Shown here piece after piece: positions 1 to 8,040 of a stretch of 64,000 nt of DNA; within the stretch, counting starts at the first letter, position 1, and each line of letters begins with the position of its first letter. Where the stretch lies: NCBI RefSeq assembly GCF_020176955.2, contig NZ_JAIUCZ020000011.1, positions 248,001-312,000 of the forward strand. The letters are read 5' to 3'. The notes below the pieces were generated by a model, which saw nothing but the letters and a program-made list of their open reading frames with translations, was not told the origin of the DNA and searched no databases. Origin of the DNA: Nocardia sp. alder85J (lineage in GTDB: Bacteria; Actinomycetota; Actinomycetes; Mycobacteriales; Mycobacteriaceae). The position numbers and the translations under genes were made by a program.

Positions 1-160
1 ACTCGTCCGGCTCGCTGAGTCTCGGCTCACCGGCAAGGAACCGCCGCAGCGGCTCTGATTCCGCCGGCACTGCATAGGTGTCCCGAACTTCGAGGTGCAC
101 GGCGTCGTATCGGGCGTGCCCGAGTAGGTCAGCCCACGGCGTAGCTGTCCGCAGCTCCAT
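1..160 (-). CDS. DUF6879-family protein, N-terminal part (cut by window edge)
   Basis: Open from an ATG at 160 to the window edge (53 codons seen). A good Shine-Dalgarno (GGAGG, 7 nt upstream) fixes the start, although the frame overlaps the end of the upstream gene by about 30 nt. The segment ARYDAVHLEVRDTYAVP followed by LRRFLAGE fits my recollection of the N-terminus of DUF6879 proteins, small actinobacterial proteins often found in accessory or regulatory clusters. Molecular function is unknown. The C-terminal half lies outside the window, so the assignment rests on about 50 residues. Confidence 0.6.
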   Translation of the reverse strand, partial: MELRTATPWADLLGHARYDAVHLEVRDTYAVPAESEPLRRFLAGEPRLSEPDE

Positions 161-317
161 AGAACGTCCTCCGAATCTTCGGCACCTCGATAGCCGATTC
201 GTCGTCTGCAAGGGTCAGCTGCGCCAGGTCCTCCGGGTCGGTGACCGGCCGACCCGTGAGGCGGAAGGTTCCCCGGCCGGTGTCGGTCATGGTCGCGCCA
301 ATGAAGGTATCCGGCAC
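129..317 (-). CDS. small hypothetical protein
   Basis: A short frame that can start at GTG 317 (62 aa) or ATG 290 (53 aa); neither has a convincing ribosome-binding site. The residues (MTDTGRGTFRLTGRPV, then PEDLAQLTLADDESAIEVP) look like a real acidic protein. It sits 16 nt behind the broken gene at 334-1066 and overlaps the DUF6879 start, so the three form one minus-strand unit. I do not recognise the family. Confidence 0.45.
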   Translation of the reverse strand: MPDTFIGATMTDTGRGTFRLTGRPVTDPEDLAQLTLADDESAIEVPKIRRTFYGAADSYAVG

Positions 318-333
318 TGCGAAAGGTTTACCG

Positions 334-1066
334 CTACCTGTCCACCGAGAAGGCTCCGTCCGCCTCCGGCTTGAGTGTTGGTAAGTAGTCCTCGATGTAC
401 TTGGCAACCAGCTCGCGCGTCCACTTCAGCCATGCAAGGCGATCGTCATACGCGATATGCGGATTCGCTCCATGCCTCCGTGGTGTCGCAAGAGCAGCAA
501 GCTTTTTCGCTTCTTCGGCGTCTACCGAAAGGGCCGTCCGCAGCCGATCCCACGAGGCTTTCTCCCGGCTGTTCCGCGGATCGGACTCGTCGACGAACTC
601 CTGACGGAGACTCTCCAACGCGCGGTAGCAATAGAACACGGCGTCGTCAGACAACCTCAAGGCTGACCGCATGTCAGCAAGGCGTGCCGGACGTTGGCAT
701 TGGCGGCGATCAACTGCGTGTAGCGCTCGATAACTTCGGCGGACACTCGCGATTCGGGCGAACGGGCGAGACCGGGAAACTGGGTCAGCGTGCCGATCAC
801 CGACCGACCGTCGATCGTCCCGGTCAGGAGTTGGGGTTCAAGTGCGGCGCCGAGCTGAAATCCGAGCGAGTCCAGCAATCCGCGGAGCATCGCTTCGGTT
901 TCGGCCCACAACGGTGACAAGACGTTTGAGTCCTCGGTCAGGTCGCCAGTGAACGGCGACTCCGGAAGAGTGAGTCTCAGGTTGAAAGTCGCCCCGTGTA
1001 GCGCGACGTCGATCTTACGGTCGGGCAGCTCGACGGTCCGTGCTCCGTCGAAATACCACCCCCCAG
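334..1066 (-). pseudogene. hypothetical protein gene, truncated and frameshifted
   Basis: Two minus-strand frames belong to one protein. The upstream part runs in one frame (WYFDGARTVELPDRKID, then AETEAMLRGLLDSLGFQLGA) and stops at 657. The downstream part (MRSALRLSDDAVFYCYRALE...) continues in another frame from 672 to 334. Joining them with a 1-nt correction near 670 gives a smooth helical sequence, so this looks like one gene with an indel. Its 5' end runs into the IS21 remnant near 1066 with no start codon, so it is also truncated. An alternative is two short overlapping genes. I do not recognise the family. Confidence 0.5.
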
Positions 1067-1074
1067 TCTGCGGG

Positions 1075-2311
1075 TGGACGACACCCGGGGTCCGGAAACG
1101 ACACCAGCCCGACCCGTTCGAACGGTTCGTGGACTATGTGACCGCCCGCCTGACCGAGGACCCGCACCTGTGGGCGCAAACCCTGTTCGACGAGCTCGAA
1201 CCTCTCGGGTTCGGGTTGTCGTATCAGTCGCTGACCCGCAACATCCGCGCCCGCAAGCTCCGTCCGGTCTGCCAAGCCTGCCGGAGGGTGACCGAACGCC
1301 CCAATGCCGTCATCGCGCACCCACCCGGTGGTGAAACCCAATGGGACTGGGTCGATCTGCCCAACCCACCGCAGTCGTGGGGGTGGGGCGCGAACGCGCA
1401 CCTGCTCGTCGGGTCCCTGGCCCACTCCGGCCGCTGGCGCGGCTATCTCGCGCCGCCTACCACCGACCAGCCGCACCTGATCGAGGGCCTGGACCGGGTC
1501 GCTCGCGCCCTGGGCGGGGTGACCGGGTCGTGGCGGTTCGACCGCATGTCCACTGTCTGCTATCCGTCGTCGGGGCAGGTCACCGCGTCGTTCGCCGCGG
1601 TGCTCAAGTACTACGCCGTGCTGCCGGAGATCTGCCCGGCCCGCGCGCGAACCGCAAAGGAGTGGTCGAGAAAGCCAATCACACTGCCGCGCAACGCTGG
1701 TGGCGCACCCTCGCCGACGAACTCACCGTCGAACAGGCACAAGCGAGCCTGGACAAGTTCTGTTCACTGCGCACCGACACCCGGCTGCGGCCGACCGCCG
1801 ACGGCCGGGCCAGCGTCGCGACGATCGCGGCACGAGAACCATTGCGGCCGTTACCTGCTGACCCGTATCCGGCGATGGTCACCGAACCGAGGGTTGTGTC
1901 CCGGCAGGCGATGATCTCCTGGCGCGGCAACCGCTACTCGGTGCCTCCCGAGCTGGCCGCGGCGACGGTCATCGTCGCACAACCGTTACGCGGCAACACC
2001 ATCGACATCGCCACCACAGCCGGGATCGTGATCGCCCGACACGAACGCGCCGCCGACGGCCTCGGCGCCACGGTCCGTGACCACGGCCACGTCGTCGCGC
2101 TCGACCGCGCGGCGATGGAGTCGGCGAACACCGGCCGCCCGCACCGCCGCAAGGAACGCATCCCACCCGGCGACGCCGCCCGCGCCGCCGCCGCGCCCTG
2201 CGGGCAGCCGCCGATCCCGCCGACACCAGCACAGCCGCATCGGCGGTCACCAGCAACATCACCGATCTGGCCGCCTACGAGCGCGCCGCCACCGCCAGGA
2301 GCCGCAAATGA
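1075..2311 (+). pseudogene. istA: IS21-family transposase IstA, truncated and frameshifted
   Basis: The protein is readable only by moving through three frames: about 1090-1660 (DPFERFVDYVTARLTEDPHL, GETQWDWVDL), about 1660-2195 (GVVEKANHTAAQRWWRTLAD, WRGNRYSVPPELA) and about 2195-2311 (ALRAAADPADTSTAASAVTS, ending RSRK). The QWDWVDL segment matches the start of the DDE domain and the WRGNRYSVP segment the C-terminal Mu-like domain of IstA. The N-terminal HTH, usually about 60 residues, is absent. The stop overlaps the istB start. Confidence 0.75.
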
Positions 2312-3158
2312 CCACCAGCCCGAACAAGACCGCCCGCCGAGCCACGAAAGCCCGGCGCCGACGAGACCGCGACCCGCTACCAGCAGCTCCGCTCGCATCT
2401 GGCGACGCTGAAACTCCACGCCGCCGCCGAAGCCCTCCCACGGATCCTCGAAGACGCCGTCGCGCAGAACCTCTCGGCGACAGCGACTTTGGAGAAACTA
2501 CTACGCATCGAGGTCGACGACACCGAAGCCCGCTCGGCTGAACGGGCGTCTCCGGTTCGCGAACCTGCAAACCCCCGCGTCGCTGGACAACTTCGACGTC
2601 GATGCCGCCTCCGGGATCGACCGGCCGCTGCTCGACGAGCTCGGCACCTGCCGGTTCCTCGAATCCGCGACCAACGTCCTGCTGATCGGCACCCCCGGCA
2701 CCGGAAAGACCCATCTGGCAACAGGACTCGCCCGCGCGGCCGCCCACGCCGGTTACCGCACCTACTTCACCACCGCCGCCGATCTGGCTGCCCGCTGCCA
2801 CCGCGCGGCGATCGAGGGCCGGTGGGCGACCACCATGCGGTTCTACGCCGGACCGGCCTTGCTCGTCATCGACGAACTGGGCTACCTGCCGTTGCTTACC
2901 GCCGAGGCGGCATCAGCCTTGTTTCAGGTTGTCTCGCAACGATATTTGAAGACCTCGATCGTGATCACCACCAACCGAGGTGTCGGGTCGTGGGGCGAAA
3001 TCCTCGGAGACAACACCGTCGCGGCCGCACTCCTGGACCGCCTGTTACACCGGTCGATGGTCATCAACCTCGACGGCGACTCCTACCGGCTACGCGATCA
3101 TCACGCAACCGCGGACAACCTCCGGCGGGCAACCACCGGCAATCGCGAGCCCCTATAA
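2308..3158 (+). pseudogene. istB: IS21-family helper ATPase IstB, frameshifted
   Basis: IstB is the AAA+ partner of IstA. It starts at ATG 2308 and needs frame changes near 2350 and 2535. The last frame is long and clear: Walker A GTPGTGKTH (about 2692-2715), Walker B ALLVIDELGYLP (about 2860-2895) and SIVITTNRGV, ending in a normal IstB C-terminus at 3158. The N-terminal region (RYQQLRSHLATLKLHAAAEA) is also typical. Because of the shifts it cannot be translated as one protein. Confidence 0.75.
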
Positions 3159-3545
3159 TCGTGACCGCCCACGGCTGATCTGAGCCATAGCCCAGGCCAT
3201 GCGGGCGAGCAGGTGCCCAGGGGATTCGTCGAGCGGAATAGCGTTGCGCCGCTGGGGAAGTACCTGCGCAAGCTGACGGTCGTACTCGACCTGCCACACG
3301 GCGAGATCGAGCATCGACGTCGACGGGATCGAAGTGGCGCCGGCCAGGGTCAGATCCAAGGTCTTCAGGTCGGGTTCGAGGTTCCCGGACTGGCGGACCG
3401 CCCAGCCGTAGATGATGTGCTGGCAGCCAGCGATGTTCGATGCCACGTTCACCAGCTCCACCAACGCGGGCGCGATCGAGCAGGGCTGCCCCGTCCACGT
3501 GCACAGGACCGCTGTGGACAACGGGAGTTCGGCGGGTCTGTTCAT
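3153..3545 (-). CDS. hypothetical protein, C-terminus probably replaced by the IS21 junction
   Basis: A 130-residue frame starting at ATG 3545, coupled by ATGA overlap to the upstream membrane-protein gene. Most of it reads like a real soluble protein (LVELVNVASNIAGCQHIIYG, MLDLAVWQVEYDRQLAQVLP). The last residues (ISRGRSRL) lie against the end of the IS21 element and look like junction sequence, so the native C-terminus is probably lost. I do not recognise the family. It is the last gene of a three-gene minus-strand unit. Confidence 0.55.
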   Translation of the reverse strand: MNRPAELPLSTAVLCTWTGQPCSIAPALVELVNVASNIAGCQHIIYGWAVRQSGNLEPDLKTLDLTLAGATSIPSTSMLDLAVWQVEYDRQLAQVLPQRRNAIPLDESPGHLLARMAWAMAQISRGRSRL

Positions 3546-3745
3546 CGTTCAGCGTCCTCGTCGTCGCCCATCATGTCCCAGCTGCCAGGCTGCTCGGATT
3601 CCGTTGGCCGGCGCAGGTATTCAGTCGTCCGGGTGCGACGTCGGCGCCCCGCGAGGATCATCCGCACAGCAACGGCCGAAGGGAGAAGTACCGCGGCGGC
3701 TATCGCGATGTCGATCCACAGTTGGTCAGCGTGGTGGACTGTCAT
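3542..3745 (-). CDS. small single-pass membrane protein
   Basis: 67 residues from ATG 3745. One hydrophobic stretch (about residues 11-32, IDIAIAAAVLLPSAVAV) is followed by a basic stop-transfer segment (GRRRRTRT) and an acidic tail (MMGDDEDAER). Its ATG follows the TGA of the upstream gene directly and its stop overlaps the next start, so the three genes are translationally coupled. No family recognised. Confidence 0.6.
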   Translation of the reverse strand: MTVHHADQLWIDIAIAAAVLLPSAVAVRMILAGRRRRTRTTEYLRRPTESEQPGSWDMMGDDEDAER

Positions 3746-3924
3746 TCAGCCCACCTCGTCGACGGTGAGCGCCACGGGTGGCCAGACGTCGGTTGCTCTG
3801 GCCGGAAGCCGGACCCGTCCAGCGGTGACGTCTCCGGCGAGCCGATCGAACGCCGCGGCGTGCAGCAGGAATGCGCTCTGGTCGTCCTCGTGCCGCGGAT
3901 GCCCCTGGTATCGCGCGAGGAGAA
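3746..3924 (-). pseudogene. 3' exon of a hypothetical gene interrupted by a group II intron
   Basis: Directly downstream of the intron's 3' end, an open frame encodes LLLARYQGHPRHEDDQSAFL and ends ATDVWPPVALTVDEVG at a TGA abutting the next ATG. It has no start codon of its own. The sequence looks like the C-terminus of a real protein whose 5' exon is gone, because the rest of the intron and whatever preceded it are missing beyond the IS4 junction. Function unknown. Confidence 0.6.
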
Positions 3925-3987
3925 GTTGGGTCGGCCACGGGCGCAGTGCCCGAGTTGCCTCGGGTCTGTTTCCCGTGGCCGCCCGCC

Positions 3988-4021
3988 GAACCCGCCGTGC
4001 GCCTCTCGACGCAACGGGCTC
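3988..4021 (-). ncRNA. group II intron domain V (catalytic hairpin)
   Basis: Exactly 34 nt on the minus strand. It starts GAGCCCGTTGCG with the catalytic AGC near the 5' side, has a 4-6 nt terminal loop (TCGAGAG region) and a returning strand GCGCACGGCGGGTTC. It has the length, the two-nucleotide bulge and the closing pattern of bacterial group II domain V. It lies 10 nt after the maturase stop codon. Confidence 0.85.
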
Positions 4022-4031
4022 TCCATGGATG

Positions 4032-4454
4032 TCATGCCTGTGCGAGTGCTTCGAGTTGTTCCGCCCGAGCGCTCCATGGTGTCGGGATCGTGTAACCCCG
4101 CCATCGATATCGCTCGATAACTATTGTCGCAGGGTCATAGAGCACGGTCCCATTGGCGGCTGGCCAATACACCGGGTACCGAGGGTCGGAATACCGGCGT
4201 CTCAGATTCGGCCAGCTCATTCGCCGGTGTTTCATTCTCAGCCAATTTCCCACTTCCCGCCACATGTAGTGGCGGAGGTAGCGAAAGGTCGCCGATGAGA
4301 CACCGTGCCGGAAATACATACACCAGCCCCGAACCACACTGTTCAGGTATTTGAGCAACTCTTCCAGCGGTTTACCGGTTGTCGATCTACTCGTCATGAT
4401 CCGGACCTTCCCGACGATCGAGTGCAGCGATTTCTTCGACGGGTAGGTATAGAT
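4032..4454 (-). pseudogene. ltrA: group II intron reverse transcriptase/maturase, C-terminal remnant
   Basis: About 140 residues beginning LIYTYPSKKSLHSIVGKVR and containing the maturase-specific (domain X) block KPLEELLKYLNSVVRGWCMY and FRHGVSSATFRYLRHYMWR. Full-length relatives have an N-terminal reverse transcriptase with a YADD motif; it is missing here because the sequence changes to the IS4 inverted repeat at 4455. The ORF stops just before domain V, as expected for an intron-encoded protein in domain IV. Confidence 0.85.
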
Positions 4455-4493
4455 CAATGCCACGTAGGGTAAGTGGTGCGTCCGTGTGGTTTG
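4455..4493. repeat. IS4-family terminal inverted repeat (left of copy 1)
   Basis: 39 bp starting CAATGCCACGTAGGGTAAGT. It is identical to the reverse complement of 5987-6025 and to 62710-62748. Confidence 0.9.
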
Positions 4494-4653
4494 TCATGCG
4501 GCGGGTAGGCGTCGCAGGTTGATGGTGGCCGGGCCGGTGTGTCGGATTCCTTTGTCGCACTTGCGTTTTATCAGGTAGGCGTTGTGACGTCCGCGTTTGA
4601 TCTTGCGTGGGTAGCTGCGGTGGCGCCGGGGTGGGTTGAGCCGGGTAGTGATC

Positions 4654-5930
4654 TCAGTGGCGACCGAGGCGGTCACGTCGGGGTCGGTCCAGCGGTGAGG
4701 GGGGAAAAGCCGCCGTGCCGGTGGCGGTGCGGCGGATGATGTTGAGTGCGTGGATGAACGATATTCGGTCGGGGTCCAGGTCGGCGGCTTCGGCGGCGCG
4801 GGCCATGACCGCGGCGATGGCGTAGTGGACGGTCAGCCACGCCCAGATCTCCTGATGGACCAATTCCGGCGACTTCGACTGGAGTACGGCGCCGGGGCCG
4901 CGGAGGTGGGTTTTCAGCTGGTCGTTCGCGGTTTCGTGTTCCCAGCGCTCGTGGTAGGCGCTTACGATCTGGTCGGCGCGCACGGCCGCGGGATCGGTGA
5001 GGGTGGTCAGCAGCACGATCAGCTCACCGTCGGGATTACGGTCGGGCACATCGTATTCCACGACGCGCACCAGGTGCGCGTCCTCGGCTTCGTCGAGGTC
5101 CTCGCCCGCGGCCGCGGCGGCCAGGATCGCTGCACGCCGCCGTTTCGACTGCACGGCAGGATCGATGAGTACCGACACGTAGGTGCCGTCCGCATGTACC
5201 CGCACCACCGGCAGGCGCAGATTGGTCGGTGCTCGCCACACCAGTTCGGCCCCACCGGCTTTCGCGGCCGCCCACGCATCGAAGGAGTAGAAACCCCGGT
5301 CCGCGCACAAGATCTCGTCACCGAGCAGCCGCGGATACAACCGGGCAGCCGCGGCACGTTCCCCGACAGTGATCGCGGTAACCTCCGCGGCCAGAAAAAC
5401 ATGCGTACCGCACTCGCTCAACGCGACCACCCGCGCTTTCGGATAGGTCGAGCGGTTGTCCCCGGACCCGTGATACCCGAATTCGGCCACATTCGATTCG
5501 GTGTCAGCCACGTCCACATCGAAACCGTCGATGGCCACCAGCCGCGCCCCGCCAGCCACGCCCCCCGCGTCGCCGGAGTCGCCACCGGTGCGGCAACCGA
5601 CTCGAACACCCGCTCGAGAACCTTGGGCCCCAACCGTTTACGCGCCTGGGTGATCCCCGATGCCGTCGGCGGCGACCAGCCCGCATCCCAGCAACCCCAC
5701 CGGGTCAGCGCCCCGGTCACCTTCACCGCGACCTCCTCATAGGAATCGCCGCCGAACAGGCACAACGCCATCGTCAGATACGCCACCACATGCGGAGGCA
5801 ACTTCCCGCCCGACCGCTGCGCACGCGCCCCGCACACCATGACCGCATCCTCCACCCGAGCCCGGTCCACAACCCCTGCCAGCACACCCAGCGACACCAT
5901 GTCCGGCGTCGCCACCACCACGTCCGTCAC
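4654..5930 (-). pseudogene. IS4-family transposase, inactivated by a 1-nt deletion
   Basis: Begins at GTG 5930 (VTDVVVATPDMVSLGVLAG) in one frame and changes frame near 5555. Copy 2 reads GGGGCGCCGGCTGG at the matching place where this copy has GGGGCGCGGCTGG, one C fewer. After the shift the DDE domain continues (RLVAIDGFDVDVADTESN; ILCADRGFYSFDAW) with the IS4 Y-(2)-R-(3)-E-(6)-K signature YHERWEHETANDQLK. The N-terminal domain resembles the IS4-specific N-terminal region. Unless frameshifting occurs, this copy cannot make active transposase. Confidence 0.85.
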
Positions 5931-5986
5931 CCCCGAGACACTGCCACACCCCCACCACAAGCACCCGAAAAATCAAACAGCACAAC

Positions 5987-6025
5987 CAAACCACACGGAC
6001 GCACCACTTACCCTACGTGGCATTG
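5987..6025. repeat. IS4-family terminal inverted repeat (right of copy 1)
   Basis: Reverse complement of the 39-bp repeat at 4455-4493. It lies on the 5' side of the transposase and includes no obvious strong promoter. Confidence 0.9.
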
Positions 6026-6108
6026 GTCTATAGCCCTCCGATCTTTCGTATATGTCCAGCGTGTCTGCTGGTTGTACCTAAGTCCAGTCCGATGTACGGT
6101 ACGAATTT

Positions 6109-6642
6109 ATGAGTGCAGACACGCCAGAACCGGTACCGAACGAAGGAAAAGCAGGTGAAGTGAAGTGGGTGGAATACCTCTCCGGTCCTCGGGAGGCACG
6201 GATCACACTGTGGGGTCATGACCTCCAATACGAGATCGGTGTGAGCGATTCCGAGGACGACCCGCGCGTGGTCGAACTGCTGATCCGCAGCACCAGTGAG
6301 GCGAGACCGATCACTCAACGTGATCTCCGGCGGATTCCGCTGGAGCGACTGAACGGCGCCGCCAGAGTTTTCGTCCGTGGCGGCTTCCTGGAGAATCCCG
6401 AGTTCGCGTGGACACATTTCGGTCATCCCGAGAAGCACGAGCCGCAGAAACCTGGACCGCGAGGTTACGACGACGATTTCTATGCCGAAATCGCTCGACT
6501 GGCGCGGGATGCGAAGTCGATGAAAGTCAGTGCACGCCAACATATCTCACATAACAAACAGGTCGGCGTACATACCGCCGATAAATGGTTGAAAGAGTGC
6601 CGCAAGCGAGGGATTCTCGTGCCGGGTGAACTACGGCGGTGA
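6109..6642 (+). CDS. hypothetical protein of the integrative element
   Basis: 177 residues from ATG 6109, the first gene after the IS. The N-terminal two-thirds is acidic (GEVKWVEYLSGPREARITLW). The C-terminal ~55 residues (FYAEIARLARDAKSMKVSAR, VGVHTADKWLKECRKRGILV) resemble a small winged-helix or HTH-like module seen in actinobacterial element proteins, with the basic KWLKECRKRG at the putative recognition helix. I infer a DNA-binding accessory role but do not recognise a named family. A strong hairpin follows it. Confidence 0.6.
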   Translation: MSADTPEPVPNEGKAGEVKWVEYLSGPREARITLWGHDLQYEIGVSDSEDDPRVVELLIRSTSEARPITQRDLRRIPLERLNGAARVFVRGGFLENPEFAWTHFGHPEKHEPQKPGPRGYDDDFYAEIARLARDAKSMKVSARQHISHNKQVGVHTADKWLKECRKRGILVPGELRR

Positions 6643-6670
6643 GGGAAACCGGCCGACGACAACAGCGTGC

Positions 6671-6697
6671 AGGGCGCGGCCACACCGGCCGCGCCCT
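6671..6697. terminator. bidirectional hairpin terminator
   Basis: Perfect 11-bp stem AGGGCGCGGCC/GGCCGCGCCCT with a 5-nt loop, between the convergent genes ending at 6642 (+) and 6719 (-). There is no U-tract, as is common for actinobacterial terminators. Confidence 0.6.
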
Positions 6698-6718
6698 GGG
6701 ATCCGCTGAAGGGGTGAC

Positions 6719-7090
6719 TTACCGGCCCCGGCCGAGGTGGACGCATTCCCGCGCGGTGGTGATCGCCATCTCCGCGCGGACCGCCTCCGGCTCGTCGCAG
6801 ATGGCGATACGGACCGCCCACCCCTTGCCCTGCCGATAGAGCCAGGCGTCCGGAGGACCGATCACGTTCCGCCCGCACGCCCAGACGGTCGCCGCAGCGC
6901 TGGTCAGCAGCGCGCCCTGCTCCCGTGTCACACCGAAATGCGGAGTGACAGTGACTGTCCCGCTGTGATCCATGGTGATGACGCCGAGGAACAGCTTGCG
7001 GCCGCGACGCTCGATGTCTCCGAACGGGCCGGTGTGGTGGACCCCGACGCTGTGCAGCAGGTCGAGCAGGGCCGGTTGCGCCGAGGTCAC
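6719..7090 (-). CDS. hypothetical protein, translationally coupled to the HTH/zinc-ribbon gene
   Basis: 123 residues from GTG 7090, whose GTGA overlaps the stop of the upstream gene. The sequence (ALLDLLHSVGVHHTGPFGDI, VTVTPHFGVTREQGALLTSA, GWAVRIAICDEPEAVRAEMA) looks like a compact alpha/beta protein. No catalytic motif is evident and no family is recognised. The tight coupling suggests it works with the upstream regulator in the element. Confidence 0.55.
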   Translation of the reverse strand: MTSAQPALLDLLHSVGVHHTGPFGDIERRGRKLFLGVITMDHSGTVTVTPHFGVTREQGALLTSAAATVWACGRNVIGPPDAWLYRQGKGWAVRIAICDEPEAVRAEMAITTARECVHLGRGR

Positions 7091-7644
7091 CGGGCTCCCT
7101 CGGCGCAATAGGTGCAGCTGTACAGCTGGACAGGGAATCCGTTGCCGACCGGCATCCGATCGACGTCCGGAGCATCCAACGCAAGCGAGCACCACAGGCA
7201 GTGGTTACCGTCGCGCGGGTCGGCGGCGAGATCGACAGTCCCGGTCGGGTGCCCCGAGGGCGGTGACTGGCGGCAATCCCAGCAGCGGACCGGCACCCGC
7301 GGCATCGGCGACATCACGCGGCTGATCACGGTGCCGCAGTCGTCGCACAGAAGGTCCTGCCACGGCGACGCCTTCGTGACCCCGAACAGCTCGTCCAGCG
7401 GGATGGACAATGCGAGGTGACCGGCGGCGAACGCATCGGAAACGCGGAGGTCGCGCTTGCCGGCGAGGGAGTTGCCCCACTGCAACGGGCTGATGCCCGC
7501 AGCGTCCGCGACGTCGCGGATGCTGCGACCCTGATCCTTCATGGCGCCGAGGATCCGGCCGATGACCCCGGCGGCGTACGCCTCAGACGGGGTGGGGGCG
7601 GTGTCGGTCTGGTCGCCGCGGCGGTGCGGCTGTATCTTCGTCAT
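7087..7644 (-). CDS. XRE-like helix-turn-helix protein with C-terminal zinc-ribbon motifs
   Basis: 185 residues from ATG 7644. Residues about 25-85 form a Cro/C1-like HTH (GRSIRDVADAAGISPLQWGN, SLAGKRDLRVSDAFAAGHLA). Two Cys pairs follow in LCDDCG...VRCWDC and two more in CLWC...CTYC, giving two potential zinc ribbons. I infer a DNA-binding regulator of the integrative element. A start 129 nt upstream would add a low-complexity leader and is less likely. Confidence 0.65.
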   Translation of the reverse strand: MTKIQPHRRGDQTDTAPTPSEAYAAGVIGRILGAMKDQGRSIRDVADAAGISPLQWGNSLAGKRDLRVSDAFAAGHLALSIPLDELFGVTKASPWQDLLCDDCGTVISRVMSPMPRVPVRCWDCRQSPPSGHPTGTVDLAADPRDGNHCLWCSLALDAPDVDRMPVGNGFPVQLYSCTYCAEGAR

Positions 7645-7750
7645 TTGAGAGAATTCCTTCGTCAACACGGTTGGGTTTTCTTGCTGGCCCGGTGATCGGC
7701 GGTGGGCGCCGATCCCGGGCCGCCCGGTAGGGCGACGCGGTGGGGATTCA

Positions 7751-7945
7751 TCACGCATCCACCGATTGGGCACTCAGCGCGGCGATGAACTCAGTGATGG
7801 CGTCCTCTGGGATGAGTCGGCGCTTGCCGACCTTGACGAACCTCAGGCGTCCAGCGCCCATGAGGACATACAAGTGAGACCGTCCGATACCGAGCTGTTC
7901 GGCAGCGGCGGGAATCGAGTGCAATCGAGCTTGACGGGCCGTCAT
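7751..7945 (-). CDS. excisionase-like helix-turn-helix protein (Xis/HTH_17 type)
   Basis: 64 residues from ATG 7945. SIPAAAEQLGIGRSHLYVLM, then GRLRFVKVGKRRLIPEDAIT, is the classic MerR-like HTH of actinobacterial excisionases: a helix-turn-helix followed by a basic beta wing. Such proteins bend att-site DNA and bias the tyrosine integrase toward excision. It is transcribed divergently from the XRE repressor across a 95-nt region with an inverted repeat. Confidence 0.75.
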   Translation of the reverse strand: MTARQARLHSIPAAAEQLGIGRSHLYVLMGAGRLRFVKVGKRRLIPEDAITEFIAALSAQSVDA

Positions 7946-7994
7946 CCGTTCTCCGATGTTCTGTAATACGACTCAAGTTCACATAACCGAACCT

Positions 7995-8024
7995 GATCCG
8001 GACAGTAGCGGACGCTTCCGGATC
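7995..8024. promoter_or_regulatory. operator-like inverted repeat between xis and repressor genes
   Basis: Perfect 8-bp arms GATCCGGA (7995-8002) and TCCGGATC (8017-8024) separated by 14 nt, in the divergent promoter region 17 nt before the repressor start. Position and symmetry suggest an autoregulatory binding site for the 8041 XRE protein. Confidence 0.55.
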
Positions 8025-8040
8025 GTGCAACTATGTCGCA

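Larger units (their letters stand above)
1070..3158 (+). mobile_element. IS21-family element, decayed, both ends uncertain
   Basis: Consecutive istA- and istB-like reading frames overlap by ATGA at 2308-2311, as expected for IS21. The start of IstA, with its N-terminal helix-turn-helix, is missing, so the left end is truncated. I could not identify terminal inverted repeats or a target duplication. Each gene carries at least two frameshifts, so the element is dead. It separates two minus-strand gene fragments (334-1066 and 3153-3545). Confidence 0.75.
3925..4454 (-). mobile_element. group II intron, 3' fragment
   Basis: Contains, in transcript order, the last ~140 codons of an intron-encoded maturase, a domain V hairpin and a domain VI-like double hairpin (outer stem GGCCACGGG/CCCGTGGCC, inner stem CCCGAG/CTCGGG) ending near ...GACCCAAC. 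The 3' splice boundary is placed at about 3925 from that AC end and from where exon coding resumes; a few nt of uncertainty remain. The 5' portion (ribozyme domains I-IV and the reverse transcriptase) is absent: the fragment abuts the IS4-family element. Confidence 0.8.
4455..6025 (-). mobile_element. IS4-family insertion sequence, copy 1
   Basis: About 1.57 kb bounded by perfect 39-bp inverted repeats, with one transposase gene on the minus strand. A second copy begins at 62710 in the opposite orientation. Just outside the repeats, CTATA or GTATA occurs 3 nt from all three visible ends, so the true termini may lie a few nt further out or the element may favour such targets. I found no target-site duplication: the left flank is group II intron and the right flank is unrelated, which suggests a deletion or recombination at this copy. 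Confidence 0.85.
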
